A stretch of DNA of 29,592 bases from Calditrichia bacterium (GCA_026991005.1 JALXCH010000042.1:1-29592), one strand, 5' to 3'. Positions 19,191-27,733 are shown, numbered from the stretch's first letter. Numbers and translations are program-made. Notes: generated from the letters alone by a model not told the origin.

Positions 19191-19266
19191 TTTAGGTGCT
19201 GCTGGTGTTGGGCATCTGGGCGCTTTCCACCCTCTCCAACTATGGTAAGTATTCTCCATGAACAAC

Positions 19267-20178
19267 TTAAACTTGTTCCTTCCCGGGGGCAGTTTTTCTT
19301 CTAATCTGCCCCAATTGAGAGAGCAACATTCCGGCAAACATCAATACGCAGCCGCTAAATTCCCGCAGGCTGAGGTGTTCGTTCAATAATAAAAATCCGC
19401 CCACCACGGCAAACACAGATTCCAGGCTAAGAATAATGGCAGCATGGGAGGGATGTGCTTCTTTTTGACCCACAATCTGCAGAGTATAGGCAATTCCCAC
19501 CGAAAGTACACCAGCGTATAAAATGGGCACCGCAGCTTGCTGAATTCGTAACCAAACCACCGGTTCCGTGAGAAAAGCAATGACAAAGCTCAGCAGGGAG
19601 CACACTGCAAACTGTTTCAGAGCCAGTTCAATTGCATCGATGCGGGGAACCAGTCCATCGATTATTTGCACATGCATTGCCCAGAAGAAAGCACTGCCCA
19701 GCACCAGCAGATCCCCTTTCTGCATGGTAAAGCTTTCGGTGATGCTGAGCAGATACAATCCCACCACCGCCACCAATGCTCCGAACCAGGTGGTAACCGG
19801 GGAACGTTTGCCTTGCAAAACACCCAGCAGGGGAACCAGCAAAACGTACAATCCGGTAATAAAACCGCCTTTCCCGGCAGTGGTGTAAACCATTCCGGTT
19901 TGTTGCAATGCCGCACCTGCGAAAAGGACAAATCCTGCCAGCACCGCAGCGTACCAGCGGAATTCCCGGGGAAGGGTTACACGCTTTACGTGCGGTTTCT
20001 TGTTTCGTCGATAAAGATAAAGGGGAACCAGCACCAGTGCTCCCAGGGCAAACCGCAATCCGTTAAACAAAAAGGGCCCGATAAATTCCATCCCTACCCG
20101 CTGCGCCACAAAGGCAAATCCCCAGATGGCAGATGCCAGTAACAGAAGCAAATCCGATGTAAGAGTTCTGGTTTTCAT
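19267..20178 (-). CDS. EamA/DMT-superfamily transporter (RhaT/RarD-like)
   Basis: The 303-residue protein has about ten hydrophobic helices in two EamA repeats. The first begins LLLLLASAIWGFAFVAQRVG (10-29), and the second is around LLVLGSAFFWAMHVQII. The between-repeat motif TGLYVLLVPLLGVLQGKR and the final block SLESVFAVVGGFLLLNEHLS are typical of drug/metabolite exporters. The substrate cannot be predicted. The basic C terminus (IRRKTAPGKEQV) points to a cytosolic end. It lies 122 bases after the aminopeptidase gene, on the same strand. Confidence 0.92.
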   Translation of the reverse strand: MKTRTLTSDLLLLLASAIWGFAFVAQRVGMEFIGPFLFNGLRFALGALVLVPLYLYRRNKKPHVKRVTLPREFRWYAAVLAGFVLFAGAALQQTGMVYTTAGKGGFITGLYVLLVPLLGVLQGKRSPVTTWFGALVAVVGLYLLSITESFTMQKGDLLVLGSAFFWAMHVQIIDGLVPRIDAIELALKQFAVCSLLSFVIAFLTEPVVWLRIQQAAVPILYAGVLSVGIAYTLQIVGQKEAHPSHAAIILSLESVFAVVGGFLLLNEHLSLREFSGCVLMFAGMLLSQLGQIRRKTAPGKEQV

Positions 20179-20300
20179 AATCGCACGGGAAATATCCCAT
20201 TGAGGAAAAAAGTACCCGGTAATGGATGCTTATCGCTTCCCCGTAAGAAAAGAGTTTTCTTCGTAACCTTCTTCCAGTAAAATGTAATAAGCCAACCGGA

Positions 20301-21689
20301 CTATCGCTTCATTTCGGCTTCCACTTCTTCTACCGTTTTGGGAATGGGTTTACCCAGCACACGATGTCCTTTCTCAGTCACCAGCACATCATCCTCAATA
20401 CGAATACCGCCAAAATCTCGATACTCCTCCACTTTATCGTATTGAATAAACTCCCGGAACTTCCCGGCGGCTTTCCACTGGTCAATCAATTCGGGAATAA
20501 AATAGATTCCGGGCTCCACGGTGAGAACGTAGCCGGGTTGCAATGCCTTCGCCAGGCGCAGGTAAGCCAGACCAAACTGGTCGCTGCGCCGGGTTTCCGC
20601 ATCGTAGCCCACGTACTCTTCCCCTAAATTCTCCATGTCGTGCACATCCAGACCCATCATGTGTCCCAGACCGTGGGGAAAGAACAGCGCATGGGCACCC
20701 TGCGCCACAGCTTCGGCCATATCCCCTTTCATCAGTCCCAGTTCCTTCAAACCATCGGCAATTACCCGGGCAGCAAGTAAGTGAACATCTCGATATTTAA
20801 CTCCCGGCTGAATTGCCTCGATAGCCGCCATTTGCGCTCGCAACACCACCTCGTACACTGCCTTCTGCCGTTCAGTGAATTTTCCACTCACCGGTAAAGT
20901 GCGAGTAATATCGCCCGCGTAACCCAGTGCCGTTTCGCCACCGCAATCGTTCACCACCATATCCCCTTCTTTCATCAAATTTTCGTGATGGTGATTGTGA
21001 AGCGTTTCTCCGTGTACGGAAAAAATAATGGGAAAGGATAACCGTCCCCCATGAGCGCGGGCAATCCCCTCAATCGCTCCGGCAATTTCCCGCTCGTAGC
21101 GCCCGGGACGTGTTTCATGCATGGCAAACAGATGTACCTCGTAGGTAATATCCAGCGCTTTTTCGATTTCCGTGATTTCTTCGGGAGCCTTCACCGAGCG
21201 CTGTGCCACAACCGCTCGAATGAATTCCGGGGAGATGTACGCATCCAGAAAATCCGGAGAAATTCCCAGCAAGCGTCGAATTTTCAGGACATTCTCAGCA
21301 CGATACTGGGGCAGCAAATGCACCTTCTGGCCCCGCTTTAGTGCCGACTGCAGCCTGTCTGCCAGTTTTTCCAGAGGTTGGGCCTGTTTAATTCCCACCT
21401 GCTCGGCTCGTTCCTGCAGCGAAGGCTGCGGTCCCATCCACACAATATCATCCACTGTGTAATCGTAACCGAACAAAATCTCCTCATCACTATCCAGATC
21501 GATGGTAGCTACCAGACCCGGATCATTCAATCCAAAATAGTACAAAAACGTGCTGTCCTGTCGGAAGGGATAGGGATTGGCAGGATAATTCATGGGACTC
21601 TCGTCATTCCCCATAAACAACAGTAATCCCTGCCCTATTTTTTTCTTAAGCTCTGCCCGTCGGCGAGTGTACACATCCGCTGGAAACAT
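20301..21689 (-). CDS. pepP: Xaa-Pro aminopeptidase (M24B, AMP_N domain)
   Basis: The 462-residue dinuclear-metal enzyme cleaves the N-terminal residue before proline. The AMP_N domain (about 1-140) holds DSTFLYYFGLNDPG. The pita-bread catalytic domain has all five expected ligands: D248 (NDCGGE), D260 (AGDITRT), H343 (HGLGHMMGLDVHD), E392 (TVEPGIYF) and E432 (GIRIEDDVLVT). H339 and H350 of the substrate site are also present. A strong SD (AGGAGGAG) stands just before the ATG. It is probably cytosolic, in peptide turnover. The cleaved dipeptide range is inferred from family. Confidence 0.95.
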   Translation of the reverse strand: MFPADVYTRRRAELKKKIGQGLLLFMGNDESPMNYPANPYPFRQDSTFLYYFGLNDPGLVATIDLDSDEEILFGYDYTVDDIVWMGPQPSLQERAEQVGIKQAQPLEKLADRLQSALKRGQKVHLLPQYRAENVLKIRRLLGISPDFLDAYISPEFIRAVVAQRSVKAPEEITEIEKALDITYEVHLFAMHETRPGRYEREIAGAIEGIARAHGGRLSFPIIFSVHGETLHNHHHENLMKEGDMVVNDCGGETALGYAGDITRTLPVSGKFTERQKAVYEVVLRAQMAAIEAIQPGVKYRDVHLLAARVIADGLKELGLMKGDMAEAVAQGAHALFFPHGLGHMMGLDVHDMENLGEEYVGYDAETRRSDQFGLAYLRLAKALQPGYVLTVEPGIYFIPELIDQWKAAGKFREFIQYDKVEEYRDFGGIRIEDDVLVTEKGHRVLGKPIPKTVEEVEAEMKR

Positions 21690-21879
21690 AATCTCCTCCT
21701 GATTTTTTAAACATTGAATTTGCTTCTTCTGGTTTCAACCTCCCGGGATGAAACTTTTTTACTCCAACTTCCCCCTGCCCCACCTGGTGGCAAAAATGGA
21801 GAACCATCCTTCTCCGCTCCATCTATAAACTAAAAATAATCATTTCCCGGTAGAATACAAAACTGTTGCGTAGAAAATT

Positions 21880-22003
21880 TGGGGTATATAGGGTATGTAG
21901 GGTATATAGGGTAAATAAGGTTTATAGGGTTTATAGGGTTTATAAGGGGAATAAGGGCATGGGGCATAGGGGCATGGGGGCATAGGGCATAAGGGCATAG
22001 GGT
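21880..22003 (+). repeat. G-rich low-complexity array (GGGTATATA and GGGGCATA units)
   Basis: About seven degenerate 9-base units (GGGTATATA, GGGTATGTA, GGGTTTATA) pass into 7-8-base GGGGCATA/GGGCATA units. Nearly every unit carries a run of three or more G on the plus strand, so the tract has many possible G-quadruplex combinations. The minus strand reads as PY-rich tripeptide repeats, which is a translation artefact of the 9-base period. It lies between pepP and the aro operon. Confidence 0.85.
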
Positions 22004-22049
22004 ACAACATATGCAATTCCATCATTTTTACACTCTTTCCTCTTTCCTC

Positions 22050-22186
22050 TTTGAAATTTGGGATTTGTTTTTTGAAATTTGAATTTTTTTATTTGAAATT
22101 TGTAATTTGATTTTTGTTAATTGGGATTTGGGATTTGTTTTTTTATTTGGGAGTTGGGATTTGAGGTTTGGGATTTGGAATTTGCA
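22050..22186 (+). repeat. T-rich heptamer-like array (GGATTTG / AAATTTG units)
   Basis: Degenerate 7-base words (GGATTTG, AAATTTG, AATTTGG, TTTTTTG) run for about 140 bases. Similar ATTTGGGATTTG tracts occur between genes in many unrelated environmental genomes and often give spurious QIPNSKSQ-type proteins. It has a strong strand bias: almost no C on the plus strand. Confidence 0.8.
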
Positions 22187-22222
22187 ATCATTTCCAGCGC
22201 CTATTTTCATTCCATTTGATAT

Positions 22223-22251
22223 TTGAATCTTTTTATTTATTTTTTTATATT
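22223..22251 (+). promoter_or_regulatory. Candidate sigma70 promoter of the aro operon
   Basis: TTGAAT (22223-22228) and TATATT (22246-22251) have the ideal 17-base spacing, with 4/6 and 5/6 matches to TTGACA/TATAAT. Transcription would begin near 22258, giving a leader of about 54 bases before aroF. It follows the T-rich array directly. The AT-rich setting makes chance matches easier. Confidence 0.45.
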
Positions 22252-22276
22252 TCAATGTTTCGGGAGGATAAGAAGA

Positions 22277-22318
22277 ATGATTTATTGCGGAGATTGTGCA
22301 GGACACCGAAGATGCTGA
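22277..22318 (+). CDS. Possible 13-codon leader ORF overlapping the aroF start
   Basis: ATG at 22277 has the best SD in the leader (GGGAGG at 22262-22267, nine bases away) and reads [13 protein letters not shown], then TGA. Its stop (22316-22318) overlaps the aroF ATG (22312) in the form ATGCTGA. aroF itself has only AGGA upstream. This suits termination-reinitiation coupling. It has three Cys and one Tyr but no Trp/Phe run, so it is not a classic attenuator peptide. Confidence 0.3.
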   Translation: MIYCGDCAGHRRC

Positions 22319-23340
22319 TTTTATTTAAGAACGGACAGAGAGAGAACGACATTCAATCCATACTGGATATTCTCCATACTTCAGGTACAGAATTCACCCT
22401 GTTTGAAAATCAGGATCGGCTGATTCTTAAAATTCAAAATAGTTCCTCCCTTCCCTTAACACAATGGCAATCCTTTCCCCAGATCGACCGGGTGATTCCC
22501 TCAGACCATCCCTATCCTCTGGTACATCGGGACTACCGTCCTGAAGGAACGGTAGTCAAGGTGGGGGATCTTCGTATAGGAGAAGGCGCTCCCCTGGTCA
22601 TTGCCGGACCCTGCGCAGTGGAAAACGAAACCCAGCTGCTGGAAACAGCTCGCTTGGTGCACGAACACGGTATTCGGCTGATGCGAGGAGGTGCCTTTAA
22701 ACCCCGCACCAGTCCTTACAGCTTTACCGGTTTGGGAGAAAAAGGATTAAAGCTATTGCACAAGGCCCGCCAGGAGTTTGGTGTTTACATTGTTACCGAA
22801 GTTCTGGATGCTATGGATGTTCCCCTGGTAGCGGAATATGCCGATGTGTTACAAATCGGTTCCCGCAATATGCAGAATTACAAATTATTAAAAGCAGTGG
22901 GCAGAATTCACAAACCGGTGTTGTTAAAACGTGGCATGTCCGCCCGTCTGGACGAATTTTTGATGAGCGCCGAGTACATCATGTCCGAAGGCAACGAGCA
23001 AATCATTCTGTGCGAGCGCGGCATCCGTACCTTCGTGGAATATTCCCGCAATACCCTGGATTTAAACGTAGTGCCCATGGTAAAACAACTTTCGCATCTT
23101 CCCATCATTGTAGATCCCAGCCATGGCACGGGTCGGCGCGACCTGGTCATTCCCATGAGCCTGGCAGCGCTGGCCGCCGGAGCAAACGGTTTGATGGTGG
23201 AAGTTCATCCCCATCCCGACCAGGCACTTTCGGATGCCGAGCAGGCACTTGGCCCCGAACAATTTGCTTATTTAATGGAGCAGGTCAACTCATTTATCCG
23301 CTGGCAATATCATCATGAACATTCTGCCCCTCTCTATTAA
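22312..23340 (+). CDS. aroF: DAHP synthase, type I-beta with N-terminal ferredoxin-like regulatory domain
   Basis: The enzyme condenses PEP and erythrose-4-phosphate to DAHP, the first shikimate step. From the ATG at 22312 it is 342 residues. The FL regulatory domain (1-70, [14 protein letters not shown] onward) is the type that gives Thermotoga DAHP synthase its Tyr/Phe feedback control. The barrel holds [29 protein letters not shown] and CERGIRTF. Metal ligands C101, H271 ([10 protein letters not shown]), E297 (VEVHP) and D308 are all present. The frame is open upstream to 22168, but that part translates the T-rich array and lies before the candidate promoter. The last 26 bases overlap aroB. 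Confidence 0.95.
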   Translation: MLILFKNGQRENDIQSILDILHTSGTEFTLFENQDRLILKIQNSSSLPLTQWQSFPQIDRVIPSDHPYPLVHRDYRPEGTVVKVGDLRIGEGAPLVIAGPCAVENETQLLETARLVHEHGIRLMRGGAFKPRTSPYSFTGLGEKGLKLLHKARQEFGVYIVTEVLDAMDVPLVAEYADVLQIGSRNMQNYKLLKAVGRIHKPVLLKRGMSARLDEFLMSAEYIMSEGNEQIILCERGIRTFVEYSRNTLDLNVVPMVKQLSHLPIIVDPSHGTGRRDLVIPMSLAALAAGANGLMVEVHPHPDQALSDAEQALGPEQFAYLMEQVNSFIRWQYHHEHSAPLY

Positions 23341-24409
23341 ATCCACTTCCCGAACCATTCCCGTGTATCTTGGGCGGGAAATGGACGAGTCACTCATCGA
23401 TTTTATCCGGGAAAATTTTGGCCATTATGCCGTTTTCATCATTGGCGATGCCAACGTGGCTTTTTTTCATCGGCGTTCGCTGGAAGAGCAATTACGGGTA
23501 TTGCCCCGTTTTCGAGGAACACTCACCTTCCCTGCCGGGGAGCTGAGTAAATCCCGGCGCATGAAAAACGTGTTGGAGGATCGCCTCTTGCGGCGCCAGG
23601 CGGGACGGGATACCCTGATTCTGGCGCTGGGTGGAGGAGTCACAGGCGATCTGGCGGGTTTCGTCGCCGCCACTCTGCACCGGGGAATTCCTTTAATTCA
23701 TCTGCCTACCAGTTTGCTGGCTCAGGTGGATAGCAGCATCGGGGGCAAAGTGGGTATCAATCATCCCCTGGGGAAAAACCTGCTGGGCGCATTTTACCAA
23801 CCGGCTGCGGTGTTTACCGCCATCTCTTTTCTGAAAACGCTTCCTCAGGAAGAATTCCTGAACGGATTGGCTGAGGTTATTAAATACGCCCTGCTTTTCG
23901 ACCAGCAGTTGTGGAACCTGCTGGAAGAGCAGAAGGAAGCAATTTTAAATCGCGATCTGGATTTGCTGGAAGAGGTCATCCGGGCCTGCGTCCAGTGGAA
24001 AATCCGCGTGGTGGAACAGGACGAAAAGGAAGCCCACTACCGCAGTGTTTTGAATCTGGGGCATACCGTGGGTCATGCCATTGAACTGCTCAGCAACTAT
24101 CGCATTAAACACGGATTTGCCGTAGCAGCGGGCCTGCGCGTAGCAGCAGTGCTTTCCCGGAATCTCCTGAACTTCCCGGAATCATTTGTCCAGCGGTTAA
24201 ACCATCTGTTAGCAGCTTACGAACTCGACCGCGTGTCTCCCGGGGATTACAATCCCGAAGACCTCTGGGAGGCTATTCAGGGGGATAAAAAAGTGCGTCA
24301 GCAAATTCCCCATTTCACTCTGTTTAAAGCCCCATTTTCGCCGGAATTGTTTTATCCCGTGACCGAAAAGGAGTTTCAGGATGCCTTCCTCTCCCCGGCT
24401 TTGCGTTAG
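23315..24409 (+). CDS. aroB: 3-dehydroquinate synthase
   Basis: The enzyme converts DAHP to 3-dehydroquinate using NAD and a divalent metal. The 364-residue protein carries [17 protein letters not shown] (104-120), [18 protein letters not shown] (130-147) and [15 protein letters not shown] (149-163). The metal ligands are E187 ([10 protein letters not shown]), H250 ([11 protein letters not shown]) and H266 (KHGFAVAAG). The usual HGEAVA Glu is replaced by Phe. It starts 26 bases inside aroF without a good SD, so translation must be coupled to aroF. Its end overlaps aroDE by 29 bases. Confidence 0.96.
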   Translation: MNILPLSIKSTSRTIPVYLGREMDESLIDFIRENFGHYAVFIIGDANVAFFHRRSLEEQLRVLPRFRGTLTFPAGELSKSRRMKNVLEDRLLRRQAGRDTLILALGGGVTGDLAGFVAATLHRGIPLIHLPTSLLAQVDSSIGGKVGINHPLGKNLLGAFYQPAAVFTAISFLKTLPQEEFLNGLAEVIKYALLFDQQLWNLLEEQKEAILNRDLDLLEEVIRACVQWKIRVVEQDEKEAHYRSVLNLGHTVGHAIELLSNYRIKHGFAVAAGLRVAAVLSRNLLNFPESFVQRLNHLLAAYELDRVSPGDYNPEDLWEAIQGDKKVRQQIPHFTLFKAPFSPELFYPVTEKEFQDAFLSPALR

Positions 24410-25964
24410 TTTGATGCCAGAATCCATCGCCCAATTACAGGAATGGCTTGTGCGGTACCGGGAAGCCGATCTGGTGGAATTGCGCCTGGATCGCTTGCAA
24501 GAAAAATCTTTCCCGGAAGCATTCACCCGAAGCAGCACCCCCTGGCAGGGATTATTTCCCCGGCACGTCTTTGCCAGGAAAGGAAACTTTCCGGAACAAC
24601 CATTCCCGAAGGTTATTGTAACCATTCGCACTGTTTCCGAAGGTGGATTCTGGAGAGGGAATCCGGAACTGCTACGGGAATTGTTCCAACAGGCCCTCCA
24701 GGCGGGGGCGGATTACCTGGATGTGGAATGGCAGCAGGCAGGCGAGTTACTATCCAAACCCGGAGGTTTACCTCCCGCGCAGGTGGTGCTTTCTCACCAC
24801 ACCCGGGAACGGGATTTTACCCGATTAAAAGAACGATTTCAGGAGATGCTGCAACGACCCGCAGCGGTGTACAAACTGGTATTTCAGGCACAGGAATTGA
24901 ACGATGCCGCTACAGCGTTGCGCTTGCTGGAAACCTTTCGTGCCAGCGGGAAGAAAATCATTATTCATGCCATGGGTGAAGCGGGCATTCCCTCCCGGCT
25001 CATCGGTGCTGTGCGCGGCAATGCCTGGACGTATGTCGCCCCCGAAGAAGAAGCTACCACTGCGCCGGGGCAAATCACCCTCCGCCAGGCACAACACGCA
25101 TACTTTTTACCGGAGAAGAACCACAATACGCGCTTTGTAGGATTGGTGGGATTTCCCATTGCCCAGAGTAAGGGCTGGTTATTGCACAATCGGCTTCTGC
25201 ACCGGAAGCAGCAGGAAGCCCAACGGGAGCAATTTTCGCTGCACCAGTTTCTGTACCTGAATTTCCCCGCCCGGGACTTTGCCAGTTTCTGGACAGCATG
25301 GGAACCGTATCTCTCCGGACTCAGCGTCACCATTCCCCATAAAGAGCAAGTACTTCCCTACCTGAAAATCGCATCTCCCACAGTGGAAAAATCCGGGGTG
25401 TGCAATACCCTGATTCGCCGCCGGGGGGAATGGTGGGGATTTAACACCGATTTTCTGGCTTTGTTAGAACTTCTGACCCCTTACCGTTCTTCATTGCGCC
25501 AGGGAGTTCTGGTGGTGGGCACCGGGGCCACTGCCCGGAGCGCTCTGGCGGCGCTGCAAGAACTGGGCATTCGGAAATTGTTCATCGCAGGACGCAACGA
25601 ATCCCGGGGAGAGATGCTGGCACAAAAATTTAGTGCTCGGTTTTACCCGCTGCAAAATCTTCCACAGCTTAAAATTGATGGCTTAATCCACACCACTCCG
25701 CTGGGCATGTGGCCGGATACCGAAACTGTACCGCCGGTGTTACATTTATTGCAGAAGAATATGGTGGTGCTGGACGTGGTGTACAATCCTCCGGAGACCC
25801 TTTTACTGCGTCGGGCACGGGAGGCCGGTTGCCACACCATTTCGGGCCGGGAGATGTTTCTGCGGCAGGCAGCCCATCAGTTCCGCATGTTTAGCGGCAG
25901 GGATGTTTCTTATCAGGAAGTCGCCAGCGTGTACCGGGAGATTGAACAGGAGGCGGAGGAATGA
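24381..25964 (+). CDS. aroDE: Bifunctional 3-dehydroquinate dehydratase / shikimate dehydrogenase
   Basis: One 527-residue chain does two consecutive steps: dehydroquinate to dehydroshikimate, then NADPH reduction to shikimate. The type I dehydratase half (1-240) has LVELRLD (31-37), R83 in VTIR, the catalytic pair H140 (VLSHH) and K165 (VYKLVF), R212 (VRGNAWTYVA) and APGQ (228-231). The dehydrogenase half (250-527) has the catalytic K321 (SVTIPHK), N342, N355-T-D357 (GFNTDF) and the nucleotide loop VVGTGATARSA. The shikimate-binding SKSP reads SKGW (263-266). AAGGAG lies seven bases before the ATG. The same fusion is known from plants and some bacteria such as Chlamydiae. Confidence 0.95.
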   Translation: MPSSPRLCVSLMPESIAQLQEWLVRYREADLVELRLDRLQEKSFPEAFTRSSTPWQGLFPRHVFARKGNFPEQPFPKVIVTIRTVSEGGFWRGNPELLRELFQQALQAGADYLDVEWQQAGELLSKPGGLPPAQVVLSHHTRERDFTRLKERFQEMLQRPAAVYKLVFQAQELNDAATALRLLETFRASGKKIIIHAMGEAGIPSRLIGAVRGNAWTYVAPEEEATTAPGQITLRQAQHAYFLPEKNHNTRFVGLVGFPIAQSKGWLLHNRLLHRKQQEAQREQFSLHQFLYLNFPARDFASFWTAWEPYLSGLSVTIPHKEQVLPYLKIASPTVEKSGVCNTLIRRRGEWWGFNTDFLALLELLTPYRSSLRQGVLVVGTGATARSALAALQELGIRKLFIAGRNESRGEMLAQKFSARFYPLQNLPQLKIDGLIHTTPLGMWPDTETVPPVLHLLQKNMVVLDVVYNPPETLLLRRAREAGCHTISGREMFLRQAAHQFRMFSGRDVSYQEVASVYREIEQEAEE

Positions 25965-27247
25965 CCCGAAGCGCCACTTCCATCCCTGTCCGCACCATTC
26001 CCCAGGGGCGGCTTATGGGAACAATCACCATCCCCCCATCCAAAAGCGTTACCCACCGCCTGTTGATACTGGCAGCCGTAGCGCGCCAGCCGGTGCGCAT
26101 TATCAATCCCCTGCGCAGTAACGATACCCTGGCTACCCTCCGGGCCCTTCAACAACTGGGCTACCGCATCGAGGAAGAAGCGGAAGCGTTTGTATTTCGG
26201 GGCTTTCGGGAACGGAACCAGCCGGTATCCCTTCAGGTAGGTGATTCCGGTACCACGGCACGGTTCATCACGGCGCTGGCGGCACTTCATCAGCCGCCCA
26301 TTACCATCGACGGAAGCCCACGCATGCGTCAGCGCCCCATGGCGGAATTGCTGCAAGCGTTGCGACATCTGGGTGCAGAAATCGATGATGACAACGGACA
26401 TTTGCCACTCACGATTCGCCGGTCGATTTCCCGGGGAGGAGCTGTGCCCCTGGACGTAAGCCGCTCCTCCCAGTACCTGAGTGCTCTGCTGCTCATTGCC
26501 CCGGCCCTCCGGGAAGGACTCACCATCCGGTTACAAACTCCGCTGGTTTCTGCTTCTTATGTGGATTTAACAGTGGGCCTTTTACAGCAGGCAGGCGTTT
26601 CCTGTGTCCGCAGGGGAGAACAATTTGAAATTCCGGGAGCTTCACAGATTTCTCTACCCCTAACTTTGCCCGTGGAAGGGGACTATTCCAGCGCAGGATA
26701 TTTCATTGCCGGTGCGATGCTTACGGGAGGAGAAGTCCGTTTTAAGGGATTGGTGAAAAATTCGGCCCAGGGAGACCGCCGGATTCTTTCCCTGGTGGAA
26801 CGAATTGGCGGAGAGGTTCAATGGGAAGGGGATATTCTGAAGGTACGCGGGAAGAACTCTTTTCCCGGATTTCAGGAGGATTGTGTGCACTGCCCGGATC
26901 TGGTACCCACTCTGGCGGTACTGGCATTGTTTGCCTCCACCCCCAGCTTCCTGCAAAACATTGCCCATTTGCAGTACAAAGAATCGGATCGGATTCAGGC
27001 GGTGATTGAGAATATCGAGCGGTTGGGTGGGAAGGCGTATCGAGAGGGCGAACATCTGGTGATTGTCCCGCAAGAACTCCACGGAGCCACACTCCCCACT
27101 TACAATGACCATCGCCTGGCCATGAGTTTTGCACTGGTCGGTTTACGCGTTCCCAATGTACGCATCGAGCATCCCGAAACGGTGGCGAAATCCTTCCCGA
27201 ATTTCTGGGAAATTTTCGAAAGAACCATCCGACGGGATGGGGAATAA
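25961..27247 (+). CDS. aroA: 3-phosphoshikimate 1-carboxyvinyltransferase (EPSP synthase)
   Basis: The enzyme transfers enolpyruvyl from PEP to shikimate-3-phosphate. The 428 residues include PPSKSVTHR (25-33, K28), GDSGTTARF (94-102), R122-x-R124-P block SPRMRQRPMAELL, SSQYLSALLL (169-178), the catalytic D313 (CPDLVPTLA), E341 (YKESDRI), NDHR (382-385) and K410. The ATG overlaps the aroDE stop by 4 bases (ATGA), with a strong GGAGG-type SD inside aroDE. It is last in the operon. The substrate is made by shikimate kinase, which is not in the window. Confidence 0.97.
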   Translation: MTRSATSIPVRTIPQGRLMGTITIPPSKSVTHRLLILAAVARQPVRIINPLRSNDTLATLRALQQLGYRIEEEAEAFVFRGFRERNQPVSLQVGDSGTTARFITALAALHQPPITIDGSPRMRQRPMAELLQALRHLGAEIDDDNGHLPLTIRRSISRGGAVPLDVSRSSQYLSALLLIAPALREGLTIRLQTPLVSASYVDLTVGLLQQAGVSCVRRGEQFEIPGASQISLPLTLPVEGDYSSAGYFIAGAMLTGGEVRFKGLVKNSAQGDRRILSLVERIGGEVQWEGDILKVRGKNSFPGFQEDCVHCPDLVPTLAVLALFASTPSFLQNIAHLQYKESDRIQAVIENIERLGGKAYREGEHLVIVPQELHGATLPTYNDHRLAMSFALVGLRVPNVRIEHPETVAKSFPNFWEIFERTIRRDGE

Positions 27248-27317
27248 CTCTCTCGTGGAAGAATCGTTTCCCAGAGATGAATTTGTGGTTAATGGCATCC
27301 CAGCGCTTCGCGATGGT

Positions 27318-27533
27318 GAGATTCTTCACCCTCGCCTGTGGCGAGGGCGAAGAATGACAAAACCGCCTCCTGTCATTCTGAGGAGTTCCGCGAAGCGGAA
27401 CGACGAAGAATCTCCTCCTCCCATCTGTATCCTACAAAGGAGATTCTTCACCCCGTCTGCGACGGAGTGAAGAATGACAGAAACACTGCCCCCCAGTCAT
27501 TCTGAGCGGAGCGCCAGCGGAGCGAAGAATCTC
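27318..27533. repeat. Four alternating GATTCTTC...GAATGAC hairpin repeats
   Basis: Copies lie at 27318-27358, 27372-27415, 27439-27479 and 27496-27533, in orientations minus, plus, minus, plus. Each has the shared outer ends (GAGATTCTTC and GAAGAATGAC, or the complement GTCATTCTGA and GAAGAATCTC) and its own palindromic centre, for example CCTCGC/GCGAGG and TTCCGC/GCGGAA. The ends are conserved and the centres differ. Repeats of this form are common in intergenic DNA of many bacteria. They follow the end of aroA by 70 bases and may form mRNA 3' structures. Confidence 0.85.
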
Positions 27534-27575
27534 TTTTGTTGTGTTTTAGTTGATTAACTATCGGTAAAAACAACC

Positions 27576-27670
27576 GAGCGCAAAGCGCTCACACAAGGAT
27601 AGCCTGGGGCGGAGCCCCAGGAAAGGGAGTATTTCATCACCACACCAAGCCCTGGAGGGGCGTTACACCG
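27576..27670. repeat. Composite hairpin repeat, partial copy (modules d-e-f)
   Basis: Contains GAGCGC-AAA-GCGCTC (27576-27590), CCTGGGGC-GGA-GCCCCAGG (27603-27621) and GCCC-TGGAG-GGGC (27649-27661). These match in order and spacing the second half of the longer copies to the right. The second stem has T-A where the other copies have C-G, a compensatory change. Confidence 0.8.
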
Positions 27671-27733
27671 GAAAAATCCACCCATCCACAATATTTTATG
27701 AACATTGCCCATTTTATATTTAAAAATTGTTTC

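Noticed and set aside
21840..22025. 61-codon minus-strand ORF rich in PYxPY tripeptides
   Set aside because: It is the translation of the 9-base G-rich array. The periodicity comes from DNA, not from protein selection.
22028..22306. 92-codon minus-strand ORF with QIPN/KSQ repeats
   Set aside because: It is a translation of the T-rich array, a familiar artefact in genomes carrying such tracts.
22168..22311. N-terminal extension of aroF from the ATG at 22168 or 22255
   Set aside because: It reads through the T-rich array, lies upstream of the candidate promoter's start point, and adds nothing found in type I-beta DAHP synthases, whose FL domain begins at the ATG at 22312.
27318..27533. CRISPR array
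   Set aside because: The units alternate in orientation, have palindromic centres of differing sequence and no equal-length unique spacers, and no cas gene is nearby.
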